Numbered from the stretch's first letter, positions 45,734 to 56,398 are shown. The stretch: DNA of 64,000 nt from Nansenia antarctica (GCA_963989245.1 OZ022354.1:186001-250000), one strand, 5' to 3'. Notes: a model not told the origin generated them from the letters alone. Made by a program: numbers and translations.

Positions 45734-46165
45734 CCGGGCTCTGAGGAGAGCAAGAAAGATCATGGCCGACCCCTTCCACCCCGGCCACGGCCTCCTCACC
45801 CTGCTTCCCTCTGGAAGAAGGTTGCGGCTGCCTAAGGCACTGAAGGCCCGCCACAGGCTCAGTTTCTTCCCCTCAGCCGCAAGGCTGCTAAATGACTCTG
45901 GCTTCCCCCTCCCCCCCGCCTCCAAGTCTGCCCAGGACTGAACATGCACTAGACCTTGAATAACTCTGCACTGCACTTTATTTACAGCACTATCCATGCA
46001 CTGTCTGTCCTGTGTTGTCCTGTTTTTGCCTGTTTTTGCATTTGTATTGTACTTGTTTTGTTCATATATATGTGAAAAAAGCATAAATGCACCTTCTGTA
46101 ATGCCAAAGCAAATTCCTATATGTGTCAAGCATAATGGCAATAAACGTTATCTGAATCTGAATCT
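45734..46165 (+). mobile_element. LINE 3' part, continuation
   Basis: Resumes gggctctgaggagagcaaga; the next codons include LPSGRRLRLPK-type LINE C-terminal sequence in another frame (ccctctggaagaaggttgcg), so the frame is broken. It ends in a 3' UTR with ggcaataaacgttatctgaa and a short (tctgaa)n tail. Confidence 0.75.
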
Positions 46166-46179
46166 GAATATAAAGTTAA

Positions 46180-46256
46180 AGTCAAAAGTTTGGACACACT
46201 TTCCCATTCAATTGAACCAGTCAATTAAATGGGGAAGTATGTCCAAACTTTTGACT
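46180..46256. mobile_element. Short Tc1/mariner-type MITE
   Basis: Perfect 17-bp inverted ends agtcaaaagtttggaca (46180-46196 and 46240-46256) around a 43-bp core; this terminus is typical of fish Tc1-like elements. Confidence 0.8.
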
Positions 46257-46279
46257 GGTACTGTGTATGTATGTATATA

Positions 46280-46284
<5 letters not shown>

Positions 46285-46342
<58 letters not shown>
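46285..46342. repeat. (TA)n microsatellite
   Basis: Pure dinucleotide run. Confidence 0.98.
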
Positions 46343-46344
<2 letters not shown>

Positions 46345-46484
46345 GACTTAATGCTCCTCCTCTTCACAGATAGACACATTATATCATGTAGAGGTCTGTA
46401 GAAGTCTGACCCCATGTTGAGTCTTATCATTGCTGTTGACACCAGCAGCTGAACATCTGATCCTGCTGCAGTTAGCTGCACAGC

Positions 46485-46889
46485 CCTGGGAGACCTTACA
46501 TTCCACAGTAGAACCCTGGGAGACCCTACATTCCACAGTAGAACCCTGGGAGACCCTACATTCCACTGTAGAACCCTGGGAGACCCTACATTCCACAGTA
46601 GAACCCTGTGAGACCCTACATTCCACAGTAGAACCCTGGGAGACCCTACATTCCACAGTAGAACCCTGGGAGACCCTACATTCCACAGTAGAACTCTGGG
46701 AGACCCTACATTCCACAGTAGAACCCTGGGAGACCCTACATTCCACAGTAGAACCCTGGGAGACCCTACATTCCACAGTAGAACCCTGGGAGACCCTACA
46801 TTCCACAGTAGAACCCTGGGAGACCCTACATTCCACAGTAGAACTCTGGGAGACCCTACATTCCACAGTAGAACCCTGGGAGACCCTAC

Positions 46890-46891
<2 letters not shown>
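46485..46891. repeat. 30-bp minisatellite, left part
   Basis: The unit contains ccctgggagaccctacattc and cacagtagaa. It is interrupted by a LINE at 46892-47758 and resumes at 47759. Confidence 0.97.
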
Positions 46892-46926
<35 letters not shown>

Positions 46927-47758
46927 ATTTTATTTATAAAAGCACTTTACATATAAAATCTCAGAGTGCTACAACACAGTAAGATAAAGCAAAAAACATT
47001 CAATTAAAAGGCAAAAAAAAGGCTCTATTAAAAAGGTGGGTTTTAAGGCCCCGTTTAAAAGCATCCACAGACTGTGGTGCCCTTAGGTGGTCAGGGAGAG
47101 CATTCCACAGCCTGGGAGCAGCCGAGCAGAAGGCCCGATCTCCCATCGTGCGGAGCTTGGTCCTGGGGGTCTTGAGGAGGTTGGTGGCAGTAGAACGGAG
47201 GGTGCGTGAGGAGGTCTGAGGGGTATGGAGGAGTTCCTTGAGGTAGGGGGGGGCAGTTCCAAGGATGCACTGGTGGGTGAGGAGGGAGACCTTGAATTCA
47301 ATTCTGAGGGAGACGGGGAGCCAGTGAAGTGATTTGAGGATGGGGGTGATGTGATCATATTTGCGCACCCTCATCAGGATCCTAGCAGCGCTGTTCTGGA
47401 TGTATTGAAGTTTCTGGAGGCAGCTGCTAGGAATCCCGATGAGGAGTGCGTTGCAGTAGTCCAGTCTGGAGGAGACAAAGGCGTGGACGAGCTTCTCTGC
47501 ATCTGCCAGAGTGAGTGCAGGACGGAGTTTGGCGATGTTCCTTAAGTGAAAAAAAGCTGTTTTGGATATATGTTTAATGTGGGTCTCGTAGGTGAGGTGA
47601 GGGTCCATTTTTACGCCCAGGTTGGTAACAGATGAGGAGAGGGGAATGTTCTGGCCAGAGAAGGTGATGCTGGTGATGGTGGATGACCGGACCTGGTGTG
47701 GTGTGCCGACTAGGATGGCTTCAGTCTTGGAGCTGTTGAGTTGTAGGAAGTTGAGCTT
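46892..47758 (-). mobile_element. 5'-truncated L2-type LINE inside the 30-bp minisatellite
   Basis: Minus orientation with an (AAT)n tail at the left (46892-46925) and a 7-bp target duplication cctacat (46885-46891 and 47759-47765). It contains the RT C-terminal coding block below. Confidence 0.93.
47000..47757 (-). pseudogene. LINE ORF2 C-terminal region
   Basis: About 250 codons: LNFLQLNSSKTEAILVGTP, NLGVKMDPHLTYETHIKHIS, LVHAFVSSRLDYCNALLIGI, RKYDHITPILKSLHWLPVSL and FCSAAPRLWNALPDHLR. This matches the corresponding part of the full-length LINE at 51932-54949 in motif order (NLGV, FVSSRLDYCN, HITPIL-SLHWLPV) but is a different family. The long open frame seems to extend to 48520 only because the minisatellite lacks stops; that part is not coding. 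Confidence 0.9.
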
Positions 47759-48467
47759 CCTACATTCCACAGTAGAACCCTGGGAGACCCTACATTCCAC
47801 AGTAGAACCCTGGGAGACCCTACATTCCACAGTAGAACTCTGGGAGACCCTACATTCCACAGTAGAACCCTGGGAGACCCTACATTCCACAGTAGAACTC
47901 TGGGAGACCCTACATTCCACAGTAGAACCCTGGGAGACCCTACATTCCACAGTAGAACCCTGGGAGACCCTACATTCCACAGTAGAACCCTGGGAGACCC
48001 TACATGCCACAGTAGAACCCTGGGAGACCCTACATTCCACAGTAGAACCCTGGGAGACCCTACATTCCACAGTAGAACCCTGGGAGACCCTACATTCCAC
48101 AGTAGAACTCTGGGAGACCCTACATTCCACAGTAGAACCCTGGGAGACCCTACATTCCACAGTAGAACCCTGGGAGACCCTACATTCCACAGTAGAACCC
48201 TGGGAGACCCTACATTCCACAGTAGAACCCTGGGAGACCCTACATTCCACAGTAGAACTCTGGGAGACCCTACATTCCACAGTAGAACCCTGGGAGACCC
48301 TACATTCCACAGTAGAACCCTGGGAGACCCTACATTCCACGGTAGAACCCTGGGAGACCCTACATTCCACAGTAGAACCCTGGGAGACCCTACATTCCAC
48401 AGTAGAACCCTGGGAGACCCTACATTCCACAGTAGAACCCTGGGAGACCCTACATTCCACAGTACAA
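47759..48467. repeat. 30-bp minisatellite, right part
   Basis: About 23 further units of the same repeat, with rare variants (gaactctggg, tgccac, ggtaga). Confidence 0.97.
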
Positions 48468-48721
48468 TGACCTGGCAGAGTAACAGACACACATTGTTTA
48501 TACAAACACCCTTCTGACATTTGTGGAAATTAAATCCTATTGCTGAGCTCAGATCCAGAATCAATCACAAACATAGATATTCACTAGAGCAGAATGACAT
48601 GCTGTCCCCCCCCCTCCCTGCTGCCCCCCCCTCCCTGCTGTGGCTGCAGGGGAGGGGGGGTTCTGTTGGGGGGGGGCTGCAATTTCAGAGCGAGCTGTGT
48701 AACACAGCTCATCAGCCAAAC

Positions 48722-48724
<3 letters not shown>
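48468..48724. other. Unique stretch, nothing recognised
   Basis: Contains C-rich and G-rich runs (48606-48680); no gene. Confidence 0.45.

Positions 48725-48791
<67 letters not shown>
48725..48791. repeat. (CA)n microsatellite
   Basis: Pure dinucleotide run adjoining the MITE below. Confidence 0.98.
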
Positions 48792-48792
<1 letters not shown>

Positions 48793-48798
48793 GTAGGA

Positions 48799-49130
48799 CA
48801 CTAGAACAGCCATGGGTGGGGTCATTTGACCAGTGAGTAAATTATTTTTTATATCTTTGCACTCGATCAAATTTCAGGACCCTCCTTTCATGACTTTTCC
48901 TAGATATGTGCGTTCTACCACCCAGTATCCTTACATTTACAAAATCACATCAGGATAAGCTAGTATGAAGCTATTTAGCAGTTTTTGTGTGTAGGAGGCA
49001 GGCTAATTTACAAGACGCGCCAACTAGTGGTCTTTGTGTGTAAGTAGCAGCTTCCCATACTAGAGACTATGGTCATTTGACCCCCGAGGCGGCTGTTATA
49101 GTAGGTAAAAAAGGCATGGCTGTTCTAGTG
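48799..49130. mobile_element. piggyBac-type MITE, second copy, inverted
   Basis: 16-bp inverted ends cactagaacagccatg bound it. The right flank is TTAA (49131-49134); the left flank is agga, so the left TTAA was lost next to the CA repeat. The interior matches 25669-25975 in opposite orientation (for example cctagatatgtgcgttctac and atcctgatgtgatttt read on opposite strands). Confidence 0.9.
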
Positions 49131-49300
49131 TTAAACAGGGAACATAATCCTCTTTATCAACACACAATCATCCCAGAGAAACCAACCACATCTGCTTAGG
49201 GATGCTATGTGCACAACAGAAAACAAATACCCAGGCGTCCCTGAAGTGTACCTTTCACAGTTTGTTAATGGTTTGTTTAAACAGGGACACACACAAACAC

Positions 49301-49606
49301 TTCCCCCAGAACACAGTAGTTTATCGTGAGAACACAGTAGTTTATTGTGAGAACACAGTAGTTTATAGTGAGAACACAGTAGTTTATTGAGAGAACACAG
49401 TAGTTTATAGTGAGAACACAGTAGTGTATTGTGAGAACACAGTAGTTTATAGTGAGAACACAGTAGTTTATAGTGAGAACACAGTAGTTTATTGAGAGAA
49501 CACAGTAGTTTATCGTGAGAACACAGTAGTTTATTGTGAGAACACAGTAGTTTATAGTGAGAACACAGTAGTTTATTGAGAGAACACAGTAGTTTATAGT
49601 GAGAGT
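49301..49606. repeat. 20/21-bp minisatellite, about 14 copies
   Basis: The unit is gagaacacagtagtttatag with variants tattg and tatcg. Confidence 0.95.
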
Positions 49607-50008
49607 GTGTTTGAGCCTATGAGGTTCAGACACATGAGTGTGTTGTTTAAGGCTGACCAATCAGAAGGCTGCCTCTCTTATTATCTCTTTTGAAAGAGTC
49701 CCTTAGAACCAGGAAGTCAGGTGTTCTGTGTATGAACCCTGCATGGTGCCTCACCCCTAAACTCTCCCAGGAGGCTCAGCCGATCACAGAGAGATCAACA
49801 CTCCCTCTCCTCTCCCCTCTGGGATCCTTTGATGATGCCTGGTGGATCACCCTGATCCTCAGAGGAGAGGGCAGAAGGGGAACTCTCTCTCTGCTGGGAG
49901 ATCCATTAGCCCAGCTAATGGATGGCATTGGCAGAGCTAATCAACCACAGGGAGACCCTGGGTGCCTTAGATGAATGGGTTGACCCTCTGGACTGCTGTC
50001 CTCAGGGA

Positions 50009-50010
<2 letters not shown>
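49607..50010. other. Unique stretch, nothing recognised
   Basis: No gene or element end recognised. Confidence 0.45.

Positions 50011-50069
<59 letters not shown>
50011..50069. repeat. (AC)n microsatellite
   Basis: Pure dinucleotide run. Confidence 0.98.
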
Positions 50070-50071
<2 letters not shown>

Positions 50072-50372
50072 TGTTTGGGAATCCTTTCACATCTTTGCGG
50101 TTGTTAGAAAGCCGGCAAATGCTGTATCACTTGTTTGTTTCCCGTAGAGAACTGCTGTGAGCAGCTGCAGAACAGTATTCCCATCCGAGCTGTTCATTAA
50201 ATCAGTTTCAGAAGTTATTTACTGATACGACCAAAGGATTATATTTAGTGTAGAATATATTTGTAGCGTTGGGCTCTCTTGCCTCTCTGGGTACATATAC
50301 ATCATTGTATTTATTCCCTGAGTTTTATCATTTGAAGGCACTACTATATTAATATATTCATACTGTATACGC

Positions 50373-50374
<2 letters not shown>
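50070..50374. other. Unique AT-rich stretch, nothing recognised
   Basis: No gene seen. Confidence 0.45.
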
Positions 50375-50418
<44 letters not shown>

Positions 50419-50427
50419 TATATTCAC

Positions 50428-50467
<40 letters not shown>

Positions 50468-50712
50468 TATATTCACTACTATATATATATATATATATAC
50501 TATATTCACTACTATATATATATATATATATACTATATTCACTACTATATATATATATACTATATTCACTACTATATATATATATATACTATATTCACTA
50601 CTATATATATATATATATACTATATTCACTACAATATATATATATATATATATATACTATATTCACTACTATATATATATATACTATATTCACTACTATA
50701 TATATATATATA
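50375..50712. repeat. (TA)n / CTATATTCACTAC composite array, left part
   Basis: TA runs of varying length separated by ctatattcactac. The array is interrupted by the LINE at 50713-56162 and by the BEL element at 57546-63946. Confidence 0.97.
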
Positions 50713-50757
50713 GGCAAGGCAAGGCAAGGCAAGGCAAGGCAAGGCAAGGCAAGGCAA
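50713..50757. repeat. (GGCAA)n tail of the LINE
   Basis: About nine aggca/aggcaa pentamers; on the LINE strand this is the 3' terminal (TTGCC)n. Confidence 0.93.
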
Positions 50758-50828
50758 GTTTATTTGTATAGCACATTTCATACAACAGGGGCAATTCAAA
50801 GTGCTTTACATACATTATTAAAATACAG

Positions 50829-50958
50829 CAAGAGGAGCATAAGAAAATAACAATTACAATGAATAAAAGCAAATATAAGAAGTAAATAGATAAAACATTT
50901 AAAAAGACAATAGTTAATGGGAAAAAGACATTGATAGAAGTGTTTGTGTTTAATCATA
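50829..50958 (-). repeat. LINE 3'-UTR duplicate, distal copy
   Basis: 130 bp beginning caagaggagcataagaaaat and ending gtgtttaatcata; repeated at 51811-51940 with very few changes, on the other side of the 10-bp minisatellite. Confidence 0.95.
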
Positions 50959-51810
50959 TCCCTCCACATCCTTCTACATCCCTCTACATCCCTCCACATC
51001 CCTCCACATCCCTCTACATCCCTCTACATCCCTCCACATCCCTCTACATCCCTCTACATCCTTCTACATCGCTCTACATCCCTCTACAACCCTCCACATC
51101 CCTCCACATCCCTCTACATCCCTCTACATCCCTCCACATCCCTCCACATCCCTCTACAACCCTCATCCCTCTACATCCCTCTACACCCCTCTACATCCCC
51201 CCACATTCCTCTACAATCCTCTACATCCCTCTACATCCCTCCACATCCCTCTACATCCCTCCACATCCCTTCACATCCCTCTACATCCCTCTACATCCCT
51301 CTACATCCCTCCACATCCCTCTACATCCCTCTACATCCCTCCACATCCCTCTACATCCCTCCACATCCCTTCACATCCCTCTACATCCCTCTACATCCCT
51401 CTACATCCCTCTACACCCCTCTACATCCCCCCACATTCCTCTACAATCCTCTACATCCCTCTACATCCCTCCACATCCCTCTACATCCCTCCACATCCCT
51501 TCACATCCCTCTACATCCCTCTACATCCCTCTACATCCCTCCACATCCCTCTACATCCCTCTACATCCCTCCACATCCCTCTACATCCCTCCACATCCCT
51601 TCACATCCCTCTACATCCCTCTACATCCCTCCACATCCCTCCACATCCCTTCACCCTTCACATCCCTCTACATCCCTCCACATCCCTCTACATCCCTCCA
51701 CATCCCTCTACATCCCTCTACATCCCTCCACATCCCTCTACATCCCTCTACATCCCTCTACATCCCTCTACACCACTCCATATCCCTCCATATCCCTCCA
51801 CATCCCTCCA
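50959..51810. repeat. 10-bp minisatellite inside the LINE 3' UTR
   Basis: About 85 copies of catccctcta/catccctcca, with occasional cttca and 15-bp variants. A larger internal repetition is visible (51180-51400 resembles 51410-51630), so the array also grew by long-unit duplication. Confidence 0.97.
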
Positions 51811-51940
51811 CAAGAGGAGCATAAGAAAATAAAAATTACAATGAATAAAAGCAAATATAAGAAGTAAATAGATAAAACATTTAAAAAGACAATAGTTAAT
51901 GGAAAAAAGACATTGATAGAAGTGTTTGTGTTTAATCATA
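51811..51940 (-). repeat. LINE 3'-UTR duplicate, proximal copy
   Basis: Matches 50829-50958. The final bases overlap the end of ORF2 (stop near 51932), so the duplicated block began at the ORF2 stop. Confidence 0.95.
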
Positions 51941-54900
51941 ACTGGTGCAAAACATGAAGGTTTTTAGCTTAGATTTAAATATTTTAAGGGTTTGGGCCTG
52001 TTTGATTTCTTCAGGGAGTTTGTTCCAGGAGCATGCAGCAGCGTGACTGAAAGCTGCTGCACCGTGTTTTGTTTTTACTCTTGGAATTATTAGCTGATTT
52101 GTCTCAGCTGACCTTAGGGACCTTGCGGGAATATAGGGTGGGAGGAGATCTGATATGTATTTTGGTCCAAGACCATTTTGTGATTTGTATGTAATTAGGA
52201 GGATTTTGAATTCAATTCTCTGCGAGACTGGTAGCCAGTGCAGGGATCTCAGGATTGGTGTAATGTGTTCAAATTTCTTTGTTTTTGTTAGGACCCTAGC
52301 AGCGGCGTTTTGGATGAGCTGCAATTTACGAACAGCTCCTTTAGATAGGCCTGTTAGTAGACCATTACAATAATCAAGTCTACTCGAAACAAATGCATGG
52401 ATGAGTTTTTCAAGGTCTTGCTTGGACATGAAACCTCTCATTCTTGTTATGTTTTTCAGGTGATAGTAGGCTGATTTAGTAATTGAGTTTATGTGGCTGT
52501 TGAAGTTTAGATCGGAGTCTAGAATTACACCAAGATTTCTGACCTGTTTTTTACTGTGAAGAGAGAGAGAATCAAGTTTTGCACTGACTTTCGATCTTTT
52601 GTCAGGTGCACCGAATACAATTATCTCTGTTTTGTCCTTGTTTAGTTGGAGGAAGTTTTGTGTCATCCAGGCGTTTATTTGCTCAATGCAATTACAGAGA
52701 TTGTCAATGGGACTATAGTCGTTCGGTGAGAGGGCTATGTAGATTTGAGTGTCATCCGCATAGTTGTGGTAGGCAATTTTGTTCTTTTTTATGATGTGTC
52801 CCAATGGAAGCATGTAGAGATTGAATAGAAGGGGGCCAAGGATTGACCCTTGGGGAACCCCACATGTCATTTTAATTTGGTCAGATACAAAGTTGCCAAT
52901 GGAGACATAGTAGCTTCTGTCCTGTAGGTAGGATCTAAACCAGTTTAGGGCAGTGCCCGAAAGTCCTACCCAGGTTTTTAGTCTATCTATTAGAATGTCA
53001 TGGTCTACAGTGTCAAAGGCAGCACTAAGATCTAGTAGTACCAAAACTGAGATTTTTCCGGAGTCTGTGTTTACGCGAATGTCATTAAGGACCTTAATAA
53101 GGGCCGTTTCAGTGCTATGTAGGGGGCGAAAGCCTGATTGAAAGTCATCAAAGAGATCATTTAGGGTCAAATAATTGCTAAGTTGTTCGTGGGCAACCAT
53201 TTCAATAATTTTTCCTGTACAGGGAAGGTTTGATATGGGTCTGTAGTTGTTTAGTACAAATGGGTCTAGGCCGTTCTTTTTTAGTAGAGGCTTAATAACT
53301 GCAGTTTTCAGGGCTTCAGGGAAGATTCCTGATGAAAGGGAGGTGTTAATTATTTGTATTAGTTCGCCTGCCATGCAGCTAAATATGTTTTTTAAAAAGC
53401 TTGTTGGCAGGACATCAAGGGCACAGGTGGATGGTTTAAGACGTGACATGATTTTATCTAGGGTCTTGTAATCAATGGTGTTAAATTGTGACATGGTTGT
53501 TATGTCCGCCCTATTTGGGGTTGTTAATGGGGACATGTTTTTCATGCCTGACACAGAAGACCTAATGCCTTGTCTAATGGTTTCTATTTTATTGTTAAAA
53601 AAGGATGCAAGCTCATTGCATTTACTAGTTGAGTGAAATTCCTGAGCAATGGGTGTTGGGGGATTTGTTAGTCTGTCAACAGTTCTGAAAAGGATGCGGG
53701 CATTATTGATGTTATTGTTTATGATCTTAGAGAAAAATGATTGCCTGGCACTTCTTATTTCTAAGTTATAGTTCTGAAGATTCTCTTTATAGATATCATA
53801 GTGGACTTGAAGGTTTGTTTTTCTCCATCTGCGCTCTGCTTTACGACATTCTCTTTTTTGGGTCTTTACGGATGGGGCAGTTCTCCAGGGAGCTTTTTGC
53901 TTACCAGAGATGCATTTGGATCTAATGGGTGCAATATCATCAATGGTTTTTGTGATTTTTAAGTTGAAATCGTGTAGAAGGTCATTTACTGAGGTTGGAA
54001 TAGAAGTTTGGGGTGGGGGGGCTAGGGAAAAGGCCTGTGTGAACAGTGCACTGGTCTTTTCATTGATATATCGTTTGGAAATAGTTTTAGACATAGTTTG
54101 AATAACAGGAAAGATAGATACGTCAAAGAATATGCAACAGTGGTCAGACAGGGCAATGTCAGTTACAACAACATTTGAAATATCTAGGCCTTTGGTGATG
54201 ATAAGGTCCAGAGTGTGACCTCGATTATGAGTAGGGAGGTTCACATGTTGTTGAAGTTCAAAAACATCTAACAGAACAGAGAGTTCTTTGGCTTTGTTGT
54301 CCTCTGAGTTATCTACATGAATATTGAAATCACCAGCAATGATCAGACCATTAAATTCAGTAGTAATGATGGAGAGAAGCTCTGTAAGTTCATTAAAGAA
54401 GCTAGTAGAGTATTGGGGTGGTCTGTATAAAATTATAAAAATAATTCGAGTGGAACATTTAAAAACAACTGAAAGATATTCAAATGATAAAAATTCCCCG
54501 AAGGATTTCTGTTTGCAGTTAAAACTGTCTCGGAAGAAAGAGGCGATTCCACCACCTTTTTTGTGGGATCTAACGACATCTAAGGTTCTAAAATTGGGGG
54601 GTGCTGACTCAATAAGAATTGGTGTCTTGTTATCTTTATCTAACCAGGTCTCAGTGATAAATAAGAAATCTAGTTCATAGGAGCTAATCAAGTCGTTGAT
54701 TAAGAGAGACTTATTAGCTAAGGATCTGGCATTGAAAAGTGCTAGCTTGAGTGGTTTTGTGTTTGGTCTCTGTGTGGGCTGTGTGTGGCAGGGTACAGAA
54801 ATTAAATTTGAGGGGTGTATAAAGCATTCAGACTTGCAATTAACTGTTCTGTTACTGATATGAACAGGGATAGCAAGAGTTGAGAGTCCCAGCTTTATAT

Positions 54901-54949
54901 CAGGAATGTCAATGGTATCAACTCTATGGAAGCAGGGACTGTTAGAGCA
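51932..54949 (-). CDS. LINE ORF2: AP endonuclease and reverse transcriptase
   Basis: The frame is open for 1005 codons directly after the ORF1 stop. The first 86 codons contain no ATG. The AP-like endonuclease starts with LALFNARSLANK and includes DFLFITETWL, IIAGDFNIH and LDLIIT-LSDH. The RT contains TAVIKPLLKK, NYRPISNLPC, LLDLSAAFDTVDHDIL, GVPQGSILGPLLFNLYM and the YADDTQIY active site, followed by NLGVILDSDL, FVSSRLDYCNGLL and HITPILRSLHWLPVS. This is the normal content of an L2/CR1 ORF2, and no internal stop or frameshift is seen. It copies LINE RNA at the nicked target in the nucleus. It is in the same frame as ORF1, separated from it only by a TGA codon. Confidence 0.93.
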   Translation of the reverse strand, partial: CSNSPCFHRVDTIDIPDIKLGLSTLAIPVHISNRTVNCKSECFIHPSNLISVPCHTQPTQRPNTKPLKLALFNARSLANKSLLINDLISSYELDFLFITETWLDKDNKTPILIESAPPNFRTLDVVRSHKKGGGIASFFRDSFNCKQKSFGEFLSFEYLSVVFKCSTRIIFIILYRPPQYSTSFFNELTELLSIITTEFNGLIIAGDFNIHVDNSEDNKAKELSVLLDVFELQQHVNLPTHNRGHTLDLIITKGLDISNVVVTDIALSDHCCIFFDVSIFPVIQTMSKTISKRYINEKTSALFTQAFSLAPPPQTSIPTSVNDLLHDFNLKITKTIDDIAPIRSKCISGKQKAPWRTAPSVKTQKRECRKAERRWRKTNLQVHYDIYKENLQNYNLEIRSARQSFFSKIINNNINNARILFRTVDRLTNPPTPIAQEFHSTSKCNELASFFNNKIETIRQGIRSSVSGMKNMSPLTTPNRADITTMSQFNTIDYKTLDKIMSRLKPSTCALDVLPTSFLKNIFSCMAGELIQIINTSLSSGIFPEALKTAVIKPLLKKNGLDPFVLNNYRPISNLPCTGKIIEMVAHEQLSNYLTLNDLFDDFQSGFRPLHSTETALIKVLNDIRVNTDSGKISVLVLLDLSAAFDTVDHDILIDRLKTWVGLSGTALNWFRSYLQDRSYYVSIGNFVSDQIKMTCGVPQGSILGPLLFNLYMLPLGHIIKKNKIAYHNYADDTQIYIALSPNDYSPIDNLCNCIEQINAWMTQNFLQLNKDKTEIIVFGAPDKRSKVSAKLDSLSLHSKKQVRNLGVILDSDLNFNSHINSITKSAYYHLKNITRMRGFMSKQDLEKLIHAFVSSRLDYCNGLLTGLSKGAVRKLQLIQNAAARVLTKTKKFEHITPILRSLHWLPVSQRIEFKILLITYKSQNGLGPKYISDLLPPYIPARSLRSAETNQLIIPRVKTKHGAAAFSHAAACSWNKLPEEIKQAQTLKIFKSKLKTFMFCTSYD

Positions 54950-56038
54950 TCAACTGATTCTGGGTGTCATCCGGGGGATGGGGATGGGTGTTGTAGATAG
55001 CATCCTGTGGCGGGGTAGGGCGATGGGTATTGTTGATGAGGCTGGCATTGTTGATGAGGCTGGCGTCACAGGGAGTGTGGGGCCAGGTGTTGTAGAATGG
55101 AGAGTTGCCTGAGATGGAGCAGCTTTCGGGGTGAGCTCTACTCCTGTCTTCACCATTTTCTCTAACCTAGCTGAGAAAGGCAGGAACGGCGTGAGTTGGA
55201 GGAAGGAGAGCTCAGTGGACTCAGTGGATGAGTGTCTCTGGGAGTTGGGGGTAGAGTGGTTTGGGGGGTCGGGGGCAGAGTGGTTTGGGGGGTCGGGGGC
55301 AGGGAGGGAGGGTGGGGGGAGAGAAAAGGGGCTGGACCGTCGCCTTAGTGGGGGTTCAGCCAGCTGTGATGAGTTTGGAGGGCCCTTTACTGTAGGCTGT
55401 GATGAGTCGCAGGACTGTGGGGAGAGTTTATCCACTGTGAGCAGTTCAGCTGCCTGTGCTGAGTCTGAAGAATCCTGCACTGTAGGCCTTTCAGTTGGTT
55501 CAAGAGCATCGAGGGAAGGGGGAGCAGAGTTTATGAGGTTGAAGAGTATGTTGTTCATCAAATGGTATTCTCCCGATCTGTTTAAGTGGAGGCCATCTCT
55601 TTTGAATAGGTCTCTCTGCCTCCAGAATATGTTCCAGTGGTCAATGAATTTCAGCCTTTTAAGTTGGCACGCAGCAGAGAGCCACGTATTAAGGCTTAGG
55701 AGCCGGCTGAATTCCAGGTTACCTCTGTCAACAGTGGGTAGCGGTCCACAGATGAATGTCTCAATCTTAAGCTTGTCAAGTCTATTGAAAAGTTCCATGA
55801 AATCACGTCTCAAGTCTACTGAGCCCATTTTACGTGAATCGGTTTGTCCCACATGTAATACAAGACGCTTTGTGTCTGGGTTTTTAGACAGTGTTTCTTC
55901 CAAATCTTTTGTTATTTCTGAGACCGTTAGGTTAGGAAGACAGTGGATATGTAATTTTTTACCTCTTACGTTTCTGATCGCCGAGTCTCCAATCAACAAA
56001 GTATCTTTTGGAGGTGAAGTCTGTTTCATCCGCTGCAT
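54950..56038 (-). CDS. LINE ORF1 with SGNH-type esterase domain
   Basis: About 362 codons from the ATG at 56038 (MQRMKQTSPPKDTLLIGDSA). The esterase has a GDS motif (LLIGDSAIRNV), a central LVLHVGQTDSRKMG and a terminal DGLHLNRSGEYHLMNN, with the catalytic Asp and His in the usual DxxH arrangement. After it comes a Ser/Pro/Thr-rich low-complexity tail. Esterase-bearing ORF1 proteins are established in CR1/L2-group LINEs. The apparent N-terminal extension to 56191 runs into the TA array and is not credible. The stop is TGA at 54950-54952; ORF2 continues in the same frame. Confidence 0.85.
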   Translation of the reverse strand: MQRMKQTSPPKDTLLIGDSAIRNVRGKKLHIHCLPNLTVSEITKDLEETLSKNPDTKRLVLHVGQTDSRKMGSVDLRRDFMELFNRLDKLKIETFICGPLPTVDRGNLEFSRLLSLNTWLSAACQLKRLKFIDHWNIFWRQRDLFKRDGLHLNRSGEYHLMNNILFNLINSAPPSLDALEPTERPTVQDSSDSAQAAELLTVDKLSPQSCDSSQPTVKGPPNSSQLAEPPLRRRSSPFSLPPPSLPAPDPPNHSAPDPPNHSTPNSQRHSSTESTELSFLQLTPFLPFSARLEKMVKTGVELTPKAAPSQATLHSTTPGPTLPVTPASSTMPASSTIPIALPRHRMLSTTPIPIPRMTPRIS

Positions 56039-56162
56039 GTCACACAGAGAAGTAGAAGAAGGAGGGGGTGACCTTGAGCTCGTGTCTGCGGGCCGGGGAG
56101 TCACCGGGGGGGGCCGGGGAGTCACGTGATTCCCAGGCCTGGGAAATCTTGGCGTGACTCTG

Positions 56163-56274
56163 ATGTTCACTACTATATATACTATATTCACTACTATATA
56201 TATATACTATATTCACTACTATATATATATACTATATTCACTACTATATATATATATATATATACTATATTCAC

Positions 56275-56312
<38 letters not shown>

Positions 56313-56321
56313 TATATTCAC

Positions 56322-56352
<31 letters not shown>

Positions 56353-56362
56353 CTATATTCAC

Positions 56363-56398
<36 letters not shown>

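Larger units (their letters stand above)
50713..56162 (-). mobile_element. Apparently full-length L2/CR1-like LINE
   Basis: Minus orientation. From right to left: a GC-rich 5' region (56162-56039), ORF1 with an esterase domain, ORF2 with endonuclease and RT, then a 3' UTR containing a 10-bp minisatellite. It ends in gtgctatacaaataaacttg and a (TTGCC)n tail (50713-50757). It sits inside the TA/CTATATTCACTAC array, which resumes at 56163. Confidence 0.93.

Noticed and set aside
47758..48520. Extension of the LINE frame through the 30-bp minisatellite as a 506-codon gene
   Set aside because: The minisatellite predates the LINE insertion (target duplication cctacat on both sides); only 47000-47757 is LINE coding sequence.
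56039..56191. N-terminal extension of LINE ORF1
   Set aside because: It reads into the flanking TA array and GC-rich 5' region; the first credible ATG next to the esterase domain is at 56038.
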